The notes: generated from the sequence alone by a model not told the origin. A stretch of 64,000 bases of DNA from Arbacia lixula (GCA_963669155.1 OZ022584.1:11219250-11283249); one strand, 5' to 3'. Shown: positions 12,550-23,451, counted from the first letter of the stretch. Numbers and translations: made by a program.

Positions 12550-12765
12550 TTAAAGTGTTGATTTTGTGACATCACGTGCGAGGTGCTCTCCCATTATGTT
12601 GTGTACGTTTGATATATCATTAGACACATGTTTTCACACACATATCGCTATGAAAAGAATTTATTCCTTCATCAAAGAATATAAAAAAAGGCAATTTCAG
12701 GAAAAAGTAGTACACAACATCATGGGAGAGCACCTCGCACATGACGTCACAAAATCAAAACTTAA
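12550..12765. repeat. TTAA-flanked MITE with 55-bp inverted ends
   Basis: The left end TTAAAGTGTTGATTTTGTGA and on (12550-12607) is mirrored by the right end at 12708-12765; the shared core includes GAGGTGCTCTCCCAT and GTTGTGTAC. A second copy lies at about 22418-22670. TTAA stands at both edges. It is non-coding; the open frame across it is fortuitous. Confidence 0.75.
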
Positions 12766-13293
12766 AGACAGCCAGTCCCTTTTTCAGATCACCACAAAAC
12801 CATCGAAACATTGGCAAAACATATAGAGAAGTGTTAGCAAGGTCTATATCCACAATTTGAAACTGATACGTAGTGTAAAATTCAAATAATGCACCCCCAC
12901 AACGTATGATTAATAGTCTTTACCTCAGGCTCTTAGCAGTTTGTGTTGAAATATCTGCTTTATTGATTAATCTGTTTATTAAATTATAAAACGCATTATG
13001 AAAAAAAAAATGTTCTATGGAAGGAAGCATGTCATAAAATTACTCATAAAGTTACTCATAAAATTAGGATTTCACACACGCACAACCACATAGATACTGT
13101 AACAAAGACTAATACTTTTTTCGTAGTACGAAAAAAGTCGGTTTGAAATTTAACGGCTGAAATTTTTTACATATACAGAAAGCTCCAACATGCTATATTC
13201 TTAGAAATGGCCTTGAATCACACTTTCTTCAATTTACGATCGTGATAGACGATTTCAAATTTTAAGTTTGCAAAAGGGACGGACAATCTTTAA
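12762..13293 (-). repeat. TTAA-flanked MITE, full copy
   Basis: Ends are TTAAAGACAGCCAGTCCC and GGGACGGACAATCTTTAA, an imperfect inverted pair bounded by TTAA. The element shares its left TTAA with the MITE at 12550-12765, so the two abut exactly. It matches 54924-55470 in the opposite orientation and 1-223 in part. Confidence 0.75.
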
Positions 13294-13400
13294 GCTTAAG
13301 TACCTTTGACCAATTTTCATCAAACCTTCACGAATATGTTGCTTTCATGTGTCTCCTCTTTTTGAAACCAAAGTAATTTCAGGATGAACTATCCCACTAC
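13294..13400. repeat. Short repeat adjoining the prominin TM5 exon
   Basis: The segment containing ACGAATATGTT, CATGTGTCTC and AATTTCAGGATGAACTATCC recurs at about 22690-22780, next to another prominin exon and again next to a TTAA MITE. It is presumably part of a larger diverged composite repeat. Confidence 0.5.
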
Positions 13401-13445
13401 CTTACTGTTCATTCTTGTTTGATAGGTCTAAACTGCTATACTCAC

Positions 13446-13603
13446 GGAGGAAAGACGGCTACCCCTTGCAGCTGCAGCGCCTGCCTGGCCGGGCTGGATG
13501 ATCGGTGGGTGGGGCTTCGAAGATACTTGGCAAGGCAAACGTTTAAGATGATACTCGGGATGAGAGCGAAAGAGATGACAGCCAGTGCAAACCAAAATAC
13601 GTT
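13446..13603 (-). CDS. prom: Prominin exon: fifth transmembrane segment
   Basis: The product begins NVFWFALAVISFALIPSIIL and continues NVCLAKYLRS. It aligns with the last membrane helix of vertebrate prominins (FWF...LLPALIFAVKLAKYYRR). Acceptor TTTTTCAG; donor CC|GTGAGT in phase 2. The tail after the helix is Ser/Pro/Arg-rich. Confidence 0.9.
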
Positions 13604-13897
13604 CTGAAAAATGAAAGTGATTTGTAGTAAAAAATGAGGATGACGAGCGCTCGATTTCCTAAAAGAGATCTCAAGATGTTTTGGATGGACATCATTCAAG
13701 GAAAGTAACGGAAGATTGAGTCCTTTAAAAATGAAGAAAGTGTGATGTTTAATAGTGATCGTGTTATCGTTATCATGTGGGTATTGATTGGCCATTAAAA
13801 TATTATTAAAAGAAAGTATTTACATCTTGTACCAGCAAGATTGAGATTTACCAATAATTTTACAATTAAGATGGACATTGGGTATATATGTTTTGTT

Positions 13898-13914
13898 TGT
13901 TTTGTTTGTTTGTT

Positions 13915-13969
<55 letters not shown>

Positions 13970-13983
13970 TTGTTTTGCTTGTT

Positions 13984-14019
<36 letters not shown>

Positions 14020-14031
14020 GGGGGGGGGGGG
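13898..14031. repeat. (GT)n microsatellite and T-run/G-run
   Basis: TTTG units and about 18 GT repeats precede a run of about 31 T that changes without interruption into 12 G (13987-14030). Predicted proteins in all frames here are low-complexity artefacts. Confidence 0.9.
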
Positions 14032-14097
14032 TGTTTTTGTGGGGGTGCGGTTGAATACAGGGATGACAAACAAAATAATTATTAATTTTTCTCTTAC

Positions 14098-14187
14098 CAG
14101 ACCCGGTAGGAAGTAGAGACACAATGACCCGGTCACCGCGTCATAGACGTTTCGTACAATGCCACATCGTCCGATATCTTCTCGGAT
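14098..14187 (-). CDS. prom: Prominin exon: end of second extracellular loop
   Basis: Thirty residues (IREDIGRCGIVRNVYDAVTG and SLCLYFLPGL) with two cysteines spaced as in the vertebrate segment between SCKPV and FLCSY just before TM5. Phase 0 at both ends; acceptor TTGACAG, donor CTG|GTAAGA. Confidence 0.85.
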
Positions 14188-14559
14188 CTGTCAAGGACAC
14201 GTCAAGATATTGCATTGAGAGAACAGTCAACATCAGAAAACTCAGTATCAATGGTTGTGTAACATATAAGCAAGAATAATTGTATAGGCGGGAGAGTTTC
14301 ATTGGGGAGACTTTTGTTGCTGCATTGAAGCTTGCTGATTCTCATTTCTTAAAACGTCATGGCAGGAAACAAAAAAAAAACATTACCATTATATTTTTTC
14401 CGCAACAGTGTTCTTTTTCCCATAGCGAGTATGCGTATATAACTATTATCATTGTTATGCAGAGTATGTAAGAATATGTGAGAGAAAGTTGAAGGTGAAG
14501 AGCATACGTAGGAGAAAATAAACTAAGCATTGGGAGGTGTGCGATATGCGTCGATTAGG

Positions 14560-14739
14560 CTGCGCTTTAGCCAATTGATTTGTACAAAATATTTTTACTC
14601 CTTCTTCCCAAGGAGAATCTGAATATGGAACCACCTGCCTGGCGACGTTGTACACAAAACAGGACTACCAGCATTCAAAGAGGCTGCACTCCCCATTTTT
14701 AGAAATCTGCAGTCTCTGACTGGATCTGTTGATCTTTAA
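14560..14739 (+). mobile_element. LINE remnant, C-terminus of reverse transcriptase ORF
   Basis: The plus frame reads ...FFPRRI, a stop, IWNHLPGDVVHKTGLPAFKE and on to a stop at 14737-14739. The PR-I-x-WN-x-LP-x-x-VV...FK ending is typical of the last residues of CR1/L2/Jockey-type LINE polymerases. Only this tail is recognisable, inside a prominin intron. Confidence 0.55.
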
Positions 14740-14923
14740 GGTGTATCCAGAATTTCACTTGCACAATGCACTCTCCTTTTATTGTAAAATAGGGAGATTC
14801 AATCTTCACGACATATTGCTAAGTTCATTCCAGTTTAGCTCTTTGGCGCTGCAAAAGGAATTATTTTACCAAGACGGTATCAAGTATAGCAATATTTGAT
14901 GAGATGATAATGATTGTGCTTAC

Positions 14924-14992
14924 CCTTCGTACCACTTCGTCAATAAACTGGTCCGCTAGAGAGAGTATCGACTCGATGTATGCATCCAGTGA
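14924..14992 (-). CDS. prom: Prominin exon, second extracellular loop
   Basis: Twenty-three residues, beginning SLDAYIESILSLADQFIDEV, align with the GYFEHYLQWIEFSISEKV region before the paired cysteines. Acceptor ATCCTGCAG, donor AGG|GTAAGC, phase 0 to 0. Confidence 0.85.
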
Positions 14993-15490
14993 CTGCAGGA
15001 TATGATAGAGGTCATTATCACTATAAGTTTATACACATTCATCACTGGTATCCCATAATAAAACATTGTCTGACTTTCATCAAGTATTTCACACATACCC
15101 CATAAAGCAAGATTTTATCTGGCACACAGGGGTTAATCAAATTGCTCCTAACATAAAGTACGAGGATAGGCATGTCGAAAATTTAACGTTTATAATGCAC
15201 GCCATGGCAAAGGTGTGAAATGGGGCTCTTGAGGTCAATAATCGCAAGGTCGGCAAAGATTAGGCATGTTCAATTCCTCGGAATGAACACATATGCATTT
15301 GGGGTACCTTAAAATTGCTAAGTGAAGAAAAATACACATTTACACATGAAACATGCATATGAAGTTTAATGGGTCAAAATGCAAAAGCATACATTTTGCG
15401 GAAAAACGTCTCAAGGTCATAGAAGTTAAAACATTTTCATTCCTTGGAGTTATACTGGTATCAAAACATCTTCTTAACAAATGAAATACA

Positions 15491-15795
15491 CATTTACCAA
15501 TGAAATGCACAATTTTATTGACGTTAGCAGGTGCTAAATTGGAAAAACATGATTTTGACGTCAATGACCTTTCAAGGTCACCAGAGGTCAAGTACAAAGT
15601 GGTTCCATAGCTTAAACTGAAGCTGAGGTCACAACGATGACGTTTACCAAAGAATTATACAATTTTGATGAAGTTAATAGCTGGTGCTAAATTGGAAAAA
15701 ACATGATTTTGACGTCAATGACCTTTCAAGGTCACCAGAGGTCAGGTACAAAGTGGTTCCATAGCTTAAATCGAAGCTTAGGTCATAACAATGAT
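15491..15795. repeat. Two tandem units of about 150 bp
   Basis: The units share AATTGGAAAAA(A)CATGATTT, GACGTCAATGACCTTTCAAG and GTACAAAGTGGTTCCATAGC in the same order. A more diverged partial unit precedes them at about 15340-15480. Each full unit holds three AGGTCA half-sites (see findings). It is intronic. Confidence 0.8.
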
Positions 15796-15799
15796 ATGG

Positions 15800-17350
15800 T
15801 GAAAATTTCATGCTTCAGTCATTAAGTGCACAATTCCGCCGATATATTGAACTTAACCGCCCCACTATGTACTCCTGTTGTAGTTTCAATGAGAGAAAGT
15901 TTTATTGTCGGAATGCTGAGGGGGTCACTAATACAGTGGCAACTCCATTGTGCTTCATTTATTGTCTATCTGATAGTATACAATTTCCATGGCAATGGCT
16001 TATCAACACCAATGTAGTGATAGCATCATTACTATGTACGTACTTTGTAAAAAAATCCTTCAACTGTTTGTTCATACTGCATGTATTAGTTTTTCCTCTA
16101 CAGACAACTTTCTTTGAACCTTCCAAGGTATAAATTCCGGAGGATACGTAGGATTTTTACAATGCTATTTTTGTTTAATTGTGAAAACTTAAAACTTGAC
16201 AAGACAAGAACCGTAAACAAACATGAACATCATCAACATAAGGATGACTGTGTCAGTTTATATTGTCATATAAGCCACTTCGTAACTGCAATTTGCGCAT
16301 GAGCAGATTATTACTGGTACAAGTGATCTCGGGCCAATTGACCGGTTTGGATGTTTCTTCCCTCGGGGCCTAGTAACGAGTTACTCCATTAACCTGTACA
16401 CTTTGAATACAATAGTTGTCCTTACATCCATCATCCAACCAAGGATATGAAAAAAAAAAAAAAACATTCTCTCTTTGAGCCCATGCGTGGTACCGCCGAA
16501 AATTATGTAGTCTCAGCATGTTCTTTTCACGTGTTTTAACAATATCGAACAGGATTGCCTCGCAAAGGTTTTTTTTTTAGAGACAACAAAAGAAATATAG
16601 AGTCTTATGTCGCTTGTCGACTTCTGTTGGATTTCATCAATACTTTTGTGAATAAAAATAAAGTATATTTAGTAAAATACTTCAGCTGCACGCAAATGAA
16701 AATAAACAGCTTAATATATCATTTTGATAATGATTGAATCCGACATTTCCGGAAATCTCCGGAAAGTGAAGATTTTTTTAAATTTTTAATTATGTAAGTA
16801 TAATAAGAACATTATCTTATATCTCCGTTTGTGCATCATTTGACAATTATTTAGAAGAAAAACGAATACAGGAACTTTCGTGATGTTGCCCTTAATTTTC
16901 TTGAAAATTACAAAAAAAATGTGATAAGAAACACAGCTTCGATAAACAAAACAGGGAATTAAAGATATTGCTTTCCAAGTTGACGGCAGCAAAATGACGG
17001 TGCAGCGCATGGGACTTCAAAGCATTGCAGTGATTGTGGAAAGCTTTTCACATTCATTAGCACACTCTGGTATCCATACAGATGTTTGAATATATTGTGC
17101 TCGAGTTGTTTCTCCTTCCTAACACATCCCTGATCCAACACAGCTTCATGAAAAAAAATCCCAGTCAGCAGTCTCGTAGCATATATTCAGTAGATTTCCT
17201 GACCATGATTGCTTTGAGATGGTAATGGAATGGTCAATCATAGACGATTGCTCTTTCGAACGAGACACGTTAAATTAGTTTATGGATCACAATGGGAATT
17301 TCTATGAATACAATTATAGAAAGAGAGATGAATGACTGGAAAGGGGGAAA
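15800..17350. other. Prominin intron, no recognised feature
   Basis: AT-rich sequence with short A-runs (about 16450) and nothing that resembles an exon, RNA gene or repeat seen elsewhere in the window. Confidence 0.4.
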
Positions 17351-17361
17351 AGTAAAAGTAC

Positions 17362-17442
17362 CTGAACAAGAAGTGACCCAGCATTGTTAGTGATAAAATC
17401 ACCCAAAGTAGACACCGAGTCAGATACCTGGGCAGAGATGAT
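17362..17442 (-). CDS. prom: Prominin exon, second extracellular loop
   Basis: Twenty-seven helical residues (IISAQVSDSVSTLGDFITNN and on), similar in place and character to the ...ASLDFAQNFITNN stretch of prominin-1, including the FITNN match. Acceptor TTCTTCTAG, donor CAG|GTACTT, phase 0 to 0. Confidence 0.85.
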
Positions 17443-18188
17443 CTAGAAGAATATAGGAGAGATTGAGGTACAAATCACTGATAAACTGTAAGCCAATTAA
17501 CTATGCATGACCCCATGATAATCACACAGTTGTTGTTTAATGAAGGGCCAATAAATAAAGCTGGTGATTTACTCTTTTGATTTATATATTATATATTCAT
17601 ATTTTATATTATATTTTTATAGGAGCATTGAGGGTATAATGTCATTATCACTATGTAGTTCATAACAGAACTTTTAATACATCTTTATCTAACACACAAA
17701 TTCAATGACAATAAGATGATGATGGTAATGATGGTGCTGGCGATGATGATGATGACGATTATAACATGATTTATTAACAGCACCAAGAACAGAAGTACTT
17801 GTACAGCATTATGAATACTTAACAATGTAAAACCAAAAAATTGATCAAAGATACTTTTGAATATCGATATACTTATACAAATAATGTACAGGGCACATCC
17901 GTTGCTAATGAGGACCAAAAATAGCAAAAGTGCTTGTCGAGGCTGGCTCACAGATAAATAGAAGAATAATCATCATTTCAATATCCTATGCAAATACCAT
18001 TGGTCCAATTATAAGTTTGTTCTCACTTCTGACTGGCTGCTCTCCAATATATCATTCCCAATACATTATTGTATTGTCCGTTTAATTACACGAAACTGCG
18101 GGAGATTCAATTATGTTCCTTGTCCCTGCAGTCACGCGATGTCGCCCTTGACTTAGGAAAGTTAAGTTTTGTTTATTGTTTTACTTAC

Positions 18189-18242
18189 CTCAATACCTTG
18201 AATCGACACGTTAAGTCTTGAGACTTCTTCCGAGAGTGATAC
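18189..18242 (-). CDS. prom: Prominin exon, second extracellular loop (54 nt)
   Basis: A short symmetric exon encoding VSLSEEVSRLNVSIQGIE, with an NVS glycosylation sequon. Acceptor TTGATAATAG, donor GAG|GTAAGT, phase 0 to 0. It is identified from splice sites and position in the chain; 18 residues are too few for a match by themselves. Confidence 0.7.
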
Positions 18243-18371
18243 CTATTATCAAATTTTATATGATGAAAATAATGCAAATGTGCAATTTAAACATAAATTA
18301 GACGTTATCTTTAATTGTACCAACCAATATTTTTTGAAGTTAATTTTCGTAGTACTATATGAAAGTGACTG

Positions 18372-18460
18372 GACTGAGGAATACGATAGGATCAAGTAGG
18401 ATAGGATAGGGTAGGGTAGGATAACACAAGATAGGATGAGGATAGGATAAGAATTATGTG
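18372..18460. repeat. GGATA/GGGTA minisatellite
   Basis: About ten imperfect copies of AGGATAGGATAG-type units. Confidence 0.7.
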
Positions 18461-18527
18461 TTCGTATGTAGCCTATATCCAAGTATGAGTAGTCATGTGA
18501 AATATCATCCCTCCATATTTTTTTTTG

Positions 18528-18705
18528 GCCCATTTGGCCCATATGGGCCCCAGACGAGGTGTACGGTGCAAAATATAGATGGGTCCCAGATGGGCGAAAT
18601 GGGACCATATGAGCCCAGATGCTGCCCACATGGGGCCCATATCCAGGCCCAGATCAACCCATATCTAGCCCATATGGGCCCAGATATTTTGCTATCTGGG
18701 TTTCC
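18528..18705. repeat. GGGCCCATATGGGCCC-rich repeat
   Basis: At least eight imperfect copies of GCCCATATGGGCCCAGAT-like words occur, several of them self-palindromic. The tract is GC-richer than its surroundings and is not coding on either strand. Confidence 0.65.
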
Positions 18706-18904
18706 TCAATGACATTGCCGTACACAATTTGCTATAACTAATAGTACTGAAATAGCAATTACCTTGAGCACAATGAGGGATGAAGGTGCATTGGGTCTTT
18801 GTCTAACATGTTTTTTTTTTGGCCTATATGCAAACTCATGAAAAGTGACACATAATTATTCATGTCATATACGAATTAAGTATTGACTTATGGTCACAAG
18901 AGGG

Positions 18905-19209
18905 GAAGGGGATAGGTATAAATAACTTTTAAAATTAATATTCACCATACACGTACATGTATTCAACATCCATCCCTCAAAATGATTTAGATGTTTGTGT
19001 GTGTGTGGGGGGGGGGGGGGCGGTTAAGGCAGTGATCTAACTAATTTAACATTCTATAAGCTCATACTGTCCTCTCGAGTCAGTCATCACACAAAGTCAA
19101 GCATGTATAATGACTGTTCGGTGACTAATGATATATGTATTGTGACTCATTTAATATGAACGAGAGATGGCGCCGATGTACTTTTTACATCCACATTCGA
19201 AGCATCGAA
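18905..19209 (+). repeat. tRNA-Lys upstream unit, copy 1
   Basis: This 5' flank of the tRNA-Lys gene is repeated at 19655-19930 with about 85% identity by eye (shared CAGTCATCACACAAAGTC, GAACGAGAGATGGCGCCGAT). It includes a GT-run and G-run. It marks a local tandem duplication of the tRNA unit. Confidence 0.75.
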
Positions 19210-19282
19210 GCCCGGTTAGCTCAGTCGGTAGAGCATGGGACTCTTAATCCCAGGGTCGTGGGTTCGAGCCCCACATTGGGCG
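19210..19282 (+). tRNA. tRNA-Lys (anticodon CTT)
   Basis: A 73-nt cloverleaf: acceptor GCCCGGT paired with ATTGGGC, D-arm A box TAGCTCAGTCGG, anticodon loop ACTCTTAAT with anticodon CTT, and T-arm GGGTTCGAGCCCC (B box). The sequence is nearly that of metazoan tRNA-Lys-CTT. It sits inside a prominin intron on the opposite strand. An identical 73-nt copy is at 37289. Confidence 0.95.
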
Positions 19283-19654
19283 ACCATATTTTTGCTTGCC
19301 TTTCTCTTCACATTAATATGGATCATAATCCTATAAGCAACATTGTCTGATTATAATTTTGAATATTTTGTTTGTCAATTTTGTGGATTTTCTCCATTCT
19401 TGTCAGCCCAACATGATTAAGAAGTCAATAGCTATTACCGTTACCACAACTAATGTCTTGCTTGTCGTTTGAATCACCTAAACCCATTTTCACGATGAGC
19501 AAATAGCGTTTTATAATATTGCATAATATTGTATTTGTTAAGGTTTTACGTCAAGTTTTAAGAACATTTCACAATGTCTTGAGTATAAAGACTTCAAAAG
19601 TCAAAGAGAAAACAAACATATTCGGCGTCATTTCTGGTGCACCCCGCTTTAGAC

Positions 19655-19935
19655 GATAGGTATGAATAACTGAAATTAATATTCGACATTCATGTATTCA
19701 ACATTAACCCCTCAAAATGGTCTGTATATGTGTGTGTGTGTGTGTGTGGGGCGGGGTTAAGGCAGTAAACGCTAATCTATCATTTCATAAGCCCATACTG
19801 TCTTCTCGTGTCAGTCATCACACAAAGTCGAGCATGTATAATGTGACTGGTCGGTGACTAATAATATTGTGACTCATTATGAACGAGAGATGGCGCCGAT
19901 GTATTTCAAACATACACACAAGCAGCAACGAAGCC
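19655..19935 (+). repeat. tRNA-Lys upstream unit, copy 2, with truncated tRNA
   Basis: This repeats 18905-19216 but stops after GAAGCCCGGTCAG, so only the first nine or so bases of the tRNA remain. It is a broken tandem duplicate. Confidence 0.7.
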
Positions 19936-20547
19936 CGGTCAGACTCTCGAATCTCGATAAATCTCGATAGCGAGTTAGCCAATCAGCGCCACTAGCGCTA
20001 TCGACATTTATCAAGAATTGACCAATAGAACGTCAGGGTCCTATCGCGGGACCAGCTGATCATATCTACGCAGCCTGTTCGCGATCACTGTTCATCACTC
20101 ATCTATGTGAAGTGAGAGAGTGAACAACTCTCTCTCTCTCTCTCTCCCGAAAAGTTGTTAAAATCTGGTATTATACTTATCTAGATTGTGTTATCTTGCC
20201 GTTTTGCATAATTTTGCAGAACAGACCTCACTGACTAAGCCCTACACGTCTTTAGTAAATATCAAATCATTCATAACTCTACCTATACAAGCTCATAGTG
20301 TCCCACACATCCATTTCTGTGTTAGTTCACAACAATTGAGATAGGAGCAGCGTCGCTTAACACTATATATTTTATGCTATGTTATTTTACAGCCAGATGG
20401 ATTGTTGTCTACCATGACAACCTTACTCAATTAGAGAGTGGAATCGGGGCAGACTTCGTCAGCTGGATGACTTTTACAAGTTCAACACTATAATATCTTA
20501 ATGCTAAATATGTTATAATACTATAATATCTTATTTACATCCCGTCT

Positions 20548-21895
20548 AGACTTTTACGCGACTTTTCGCTTGAGCTCGCAGTCCCCCTCGCACTAATTAT
20601 CAACATATCTCTACTTGATGGTATTGTCCCTGATAAATGGAAGCGAGCAATCGTCATACCTATTCCCAAAGCCAACCCCCCTAGTCTCGATAAATTTCGC
20701 CCTGTGTCCCTAACTGATCACTTTGCGAAAATTGCTGAGTGGTTTGTGGCAACATGGACGATGAATGATATTGAGCAAAACCTTGACCCCATACAGTTTG
20801 GAAATCGGAAAAAATGTCCACATCCCATTGTATTATAAACGTTTTGCACAGTGCATAATAAACGCAGATACTCCGAAATCGTCGACAACTAATCTTATTC
20901 CTAGCCATGATCAACGACGCACAATCCCCCGATGGCATCAAATCATATAAGTATGTTGATGACATGACCATGGTTGAATGCCGTATATTTAATCAACCAA
21001 CTTACATGCCAACAGCCATAGCCAACCTTGCAACATGTTCAACTGAAAACAATATGAAACTGAATCCTGCTAAATGTACGCGAATGGAGGTCAGTTCCAT
21101 GCGGTCTACTCCCATTCCTACGCCCATCATGCTTGCTAACCACAACCTGGAGCTGGTGAGGCGTCACAATCCAAAATGATCTGAAATGGGACCTATGAAT
21201 GACATTAGCAAACGAGCAAATGGCAAACTACATATACTCCGTTTGCTGAAACGTTTTTCTTTACCAATACGTGATTTATTGATGATATATGAGGGCTACA
21301 AGCATGAGAGGTTATTGAGTATGGGGCCCCAGTATGGAACTATGGCAATACCCAGAACCAATCCTCTGACCTAGAGAAAATACAAAAACGTGCTTTACGG
21401 ATCATATTAAGAAGGCAATATATTTCATACGAGAGAGCACGTTTATCATTTCAATTACAGAGTCTAGATAGCAGGAGACAAAATTTGTGTGTGAAATTCG
21501 CTCAAAACACCTTTAAAAATAGTATGCAATTCAGAAACTTCCTTCCCCAAACACTTCAGCATGAACGAAATCTAAGACGGCAACATAAACTCCCGGAACT
21601 CAGTTTTAGAACAAACCGTATGAAATACAGCCCAATTCCATCACTGGTGCGCCTGTACAACTCAAATTAAAATGAGTTCGCCATTGTACCGTGTTCATAT
21701 TGCATATTACGCTATACCCACTTGGAGTAAAATAACTTTTTACTCCAATATGTCACCAAAACAGTCATTCTCTGTAATCACTATTACGATACTTGAAGTA
21801 GCTACCAATTTCTCACACCAAATTAATGTCTGTCCTTGCATCAGCCTGTACAATTTATAATGTATAATGTATAATAATTTAATAAAAAATAACAC
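20548..21895 (+). pseudogene. Decayed non-LTR retrotransposon (CR1/Jockey-type RT)
   Basis: Successive plus frames give reverse-transcriptase blocks in order: LDGIVPDKWKRAIVIPIPKA and KFRPVSLTDHFAKIAEWFV (about 20615-20760), SYKYVDDMTMVE with the YVDD active site (about 20944-20980), MKLNPAKC (about 21056), LEKIQKRALRIIL (about 21374), and the C-terminal helix region ending near 21670. Frameshifts and stops interrupt it at least three times. A repetitive TAATGTATAATGTATAATAA tail at 21858-21885 marks the 3' end. It is a dead element inside a prominin intron. Confidence 0.8.
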
Positions 21896-22417
21896 ATGTA
21901 CATGTATATATAAAATGACTGATATAGGGCTTGGGACGTTTCTTTTTTGGGTGTGTGTGTGGTAAGAAGTTATATTGTACGTATTACAGGTATAGTCATC
22001 ATTGGAGAAACAAGATAAAAGAATTATGGCAGGTCATTTGATTGTTCAATATTTACCCTTTATTCATGTCTACCCTTTAATCCTGAAGTAATAATTCCGT
22101 CCAAAATCATGTGCATAATTTGTGTTTTTTTTATCATATATATCTTAAGTTAGTAATAGTGGGATAAACGCAAAGGGATAAAAAAAAAATGTGGCAGTTT
22201 GTTTAATTGTTCTATGCTTACCCTTAAAAATATGTTTATGTTTACCCTTTATTCTTGAAATAATGATTTCCGTACAAAAATCATGTGCACAATTTGAAGC
22301 TTTTTTTTCTTTTTCTTTAATAATCAAAGAGGGTTTTCAACCTGAAATTAAATTGGTTTCAATAAAATAAAGGTTTGACGTGAATCCGTCAAATGATAGG
22401 AAGGTTATGATCATTTT

Positions 22418-22670
22418 GAAATTTCAATATTGTGACGAGGTGCAAGGTGCTCTCCCGTAATTGGGTTGTGTACTGTATGATTCCATAAAAAAGACAAATC
22501 AGTTTTTGACGACGGAATGGTATTTTTATAGACGTTTGTGTGTGAAAACGTATTTCTAATGATGTATCAAATGCACAAGTAAAAGGATGCATATGAAAAA
22601 AAATTGTACACAACATATGGGAGAGCAACTCGCACGTGCAGACGTCACAAAATCAACATCTTCAAAGATC
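22418..22670. repeat. TTAA-family MITE, second copy of the 12550 element
   Basis: Inverted ends ATATTGTGACGAGGTGCAAG and GACGTCACAAAATCAACATC with the GGTGCTCTCCC core seen at 12550-12765. The edges are eroded (TCAAAG instead of TTAAAG). Confidence 0.65.
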
Positions 22671-22796
22671 ATTACTTTCTTATCCTTTGGCGGATAATCA
22701 AAACTTTACGAATATGTTTCTTTGATGTGTCTGCTTTTATTGAAGCCAACTTAATTTCAGGGTGAACTATCCTTTTAAGTTAATTTGATTACTTAC

Positions 22797-22880
22797 AGTT
22801 AGATTCACTGTTACTTCAAGCTCTTGTTCGTCGATAGCTATCAAGTCGTCAGCCAGATTGCGAAGATCTGTCGCCATCGC
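22797..22880 (-). CDS. prom: Prominin exon, second extracellular loop
   Basis: Twenty-eight residues, AMATDLRNLADDLIAIDEQE and on to VNLT, resembling the [22 protein letters not shown] helix of prominin-1. Acceptor AATTTTCAG, donor ACT|GTAAGT, phase 0 to 0. Confidence 0.8.
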
Positions 22881-23019
22881 CTGAAAATTGCAAATGAATA
22901 ATTTAGAATTATGATGCACAGGTCGATTGGTACCGTTCAATGTTTTATGAGGTTGATATAGATGCAGGGAGAGAACCTTGAGGGTGTACATTAATGAAAG
23001 AAAAATGCGCGGGAGAGAA

Positions 23020-23200
23020 GGAGAGGCAGAGAGAGAGAGAGAGAGGGGGGGGGGCAAGAGAGAGAGAGGAAGACCGACATACAGAGAGGAACAGAGCCCC
23101 CCCCCCCCGCCCCCCCCCCCCCCCCCAAAAAAAAAAAGACACACACACGCACACACATACACACACATACACACAACAACAACAACAACAACAACAATAA
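23020..23200. repeat. Compound microsatellite (GA, C-run/A-run, CA, AAC)
   Basis: GAGAG repeats, a C-rich run ending in an A-run (about 23097-23137), CACA repeats and about eight AAC units follow each other directly. All overlapping open frames are low-complexity. Confidence 0.9.
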
Positions 23201-23289
23201 CGATCTATATACATGCACCAGTATCCAGTATGGTATTCTTTCTTCCGAATTGTATAGGCATATGCCAAACGGTACTTAATGCCACAAAC

Positions 23290-23290
23290 G

Positions 23291-23338
<48 letters not shown>
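23290..23338. repeat. (AT)n microsatellite
   Basis: About 24 TA units next to the 3' end of the inverted SINE copy. Confidence 0.95.
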
Positions 23339-23341
<3 letters not shown>

Positions 23342-23451
23342 GAAAGAAATGGATGAAGAGAACAATGGTAGGCGTAGCTTAAATCAAGGTTCCCCAGAGC
23401 TATCTACCCTTTGGAAAAATTGGCAATGCCGAAAAAATGTCTCTGCCGGTA
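23339..23451 (-). mobile_element. tRNA-headed SINE, 5'-truncated copy (inverted)
   Basis: The 111-bp segment is an apparently exact reverse complement of 23707-23817. Read on the minus strand it begins inside the tRNA head at CCGGCAGAGAC, so it is a 5'-truncated SINE facing away from the complete copy, with its 3' end against an (AT)n tract. Confidence 0.75.

Noticed and set aside
13795-14136. Several open frames on both strands with Lys and Thr-His runs
   Set aside because: They are translations of T/G homopolymers and (GT)n. Only the 90-nt prominin exon at 14098-14187 is genuine here.
22767-23343. Overlapping frames rich in Gly, Cys, Arg-Glu and Thr-His
   Set aside because: They come from a compound microsatellite. 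Only the 84-nt prominin exon at 22797-22880 is supported.
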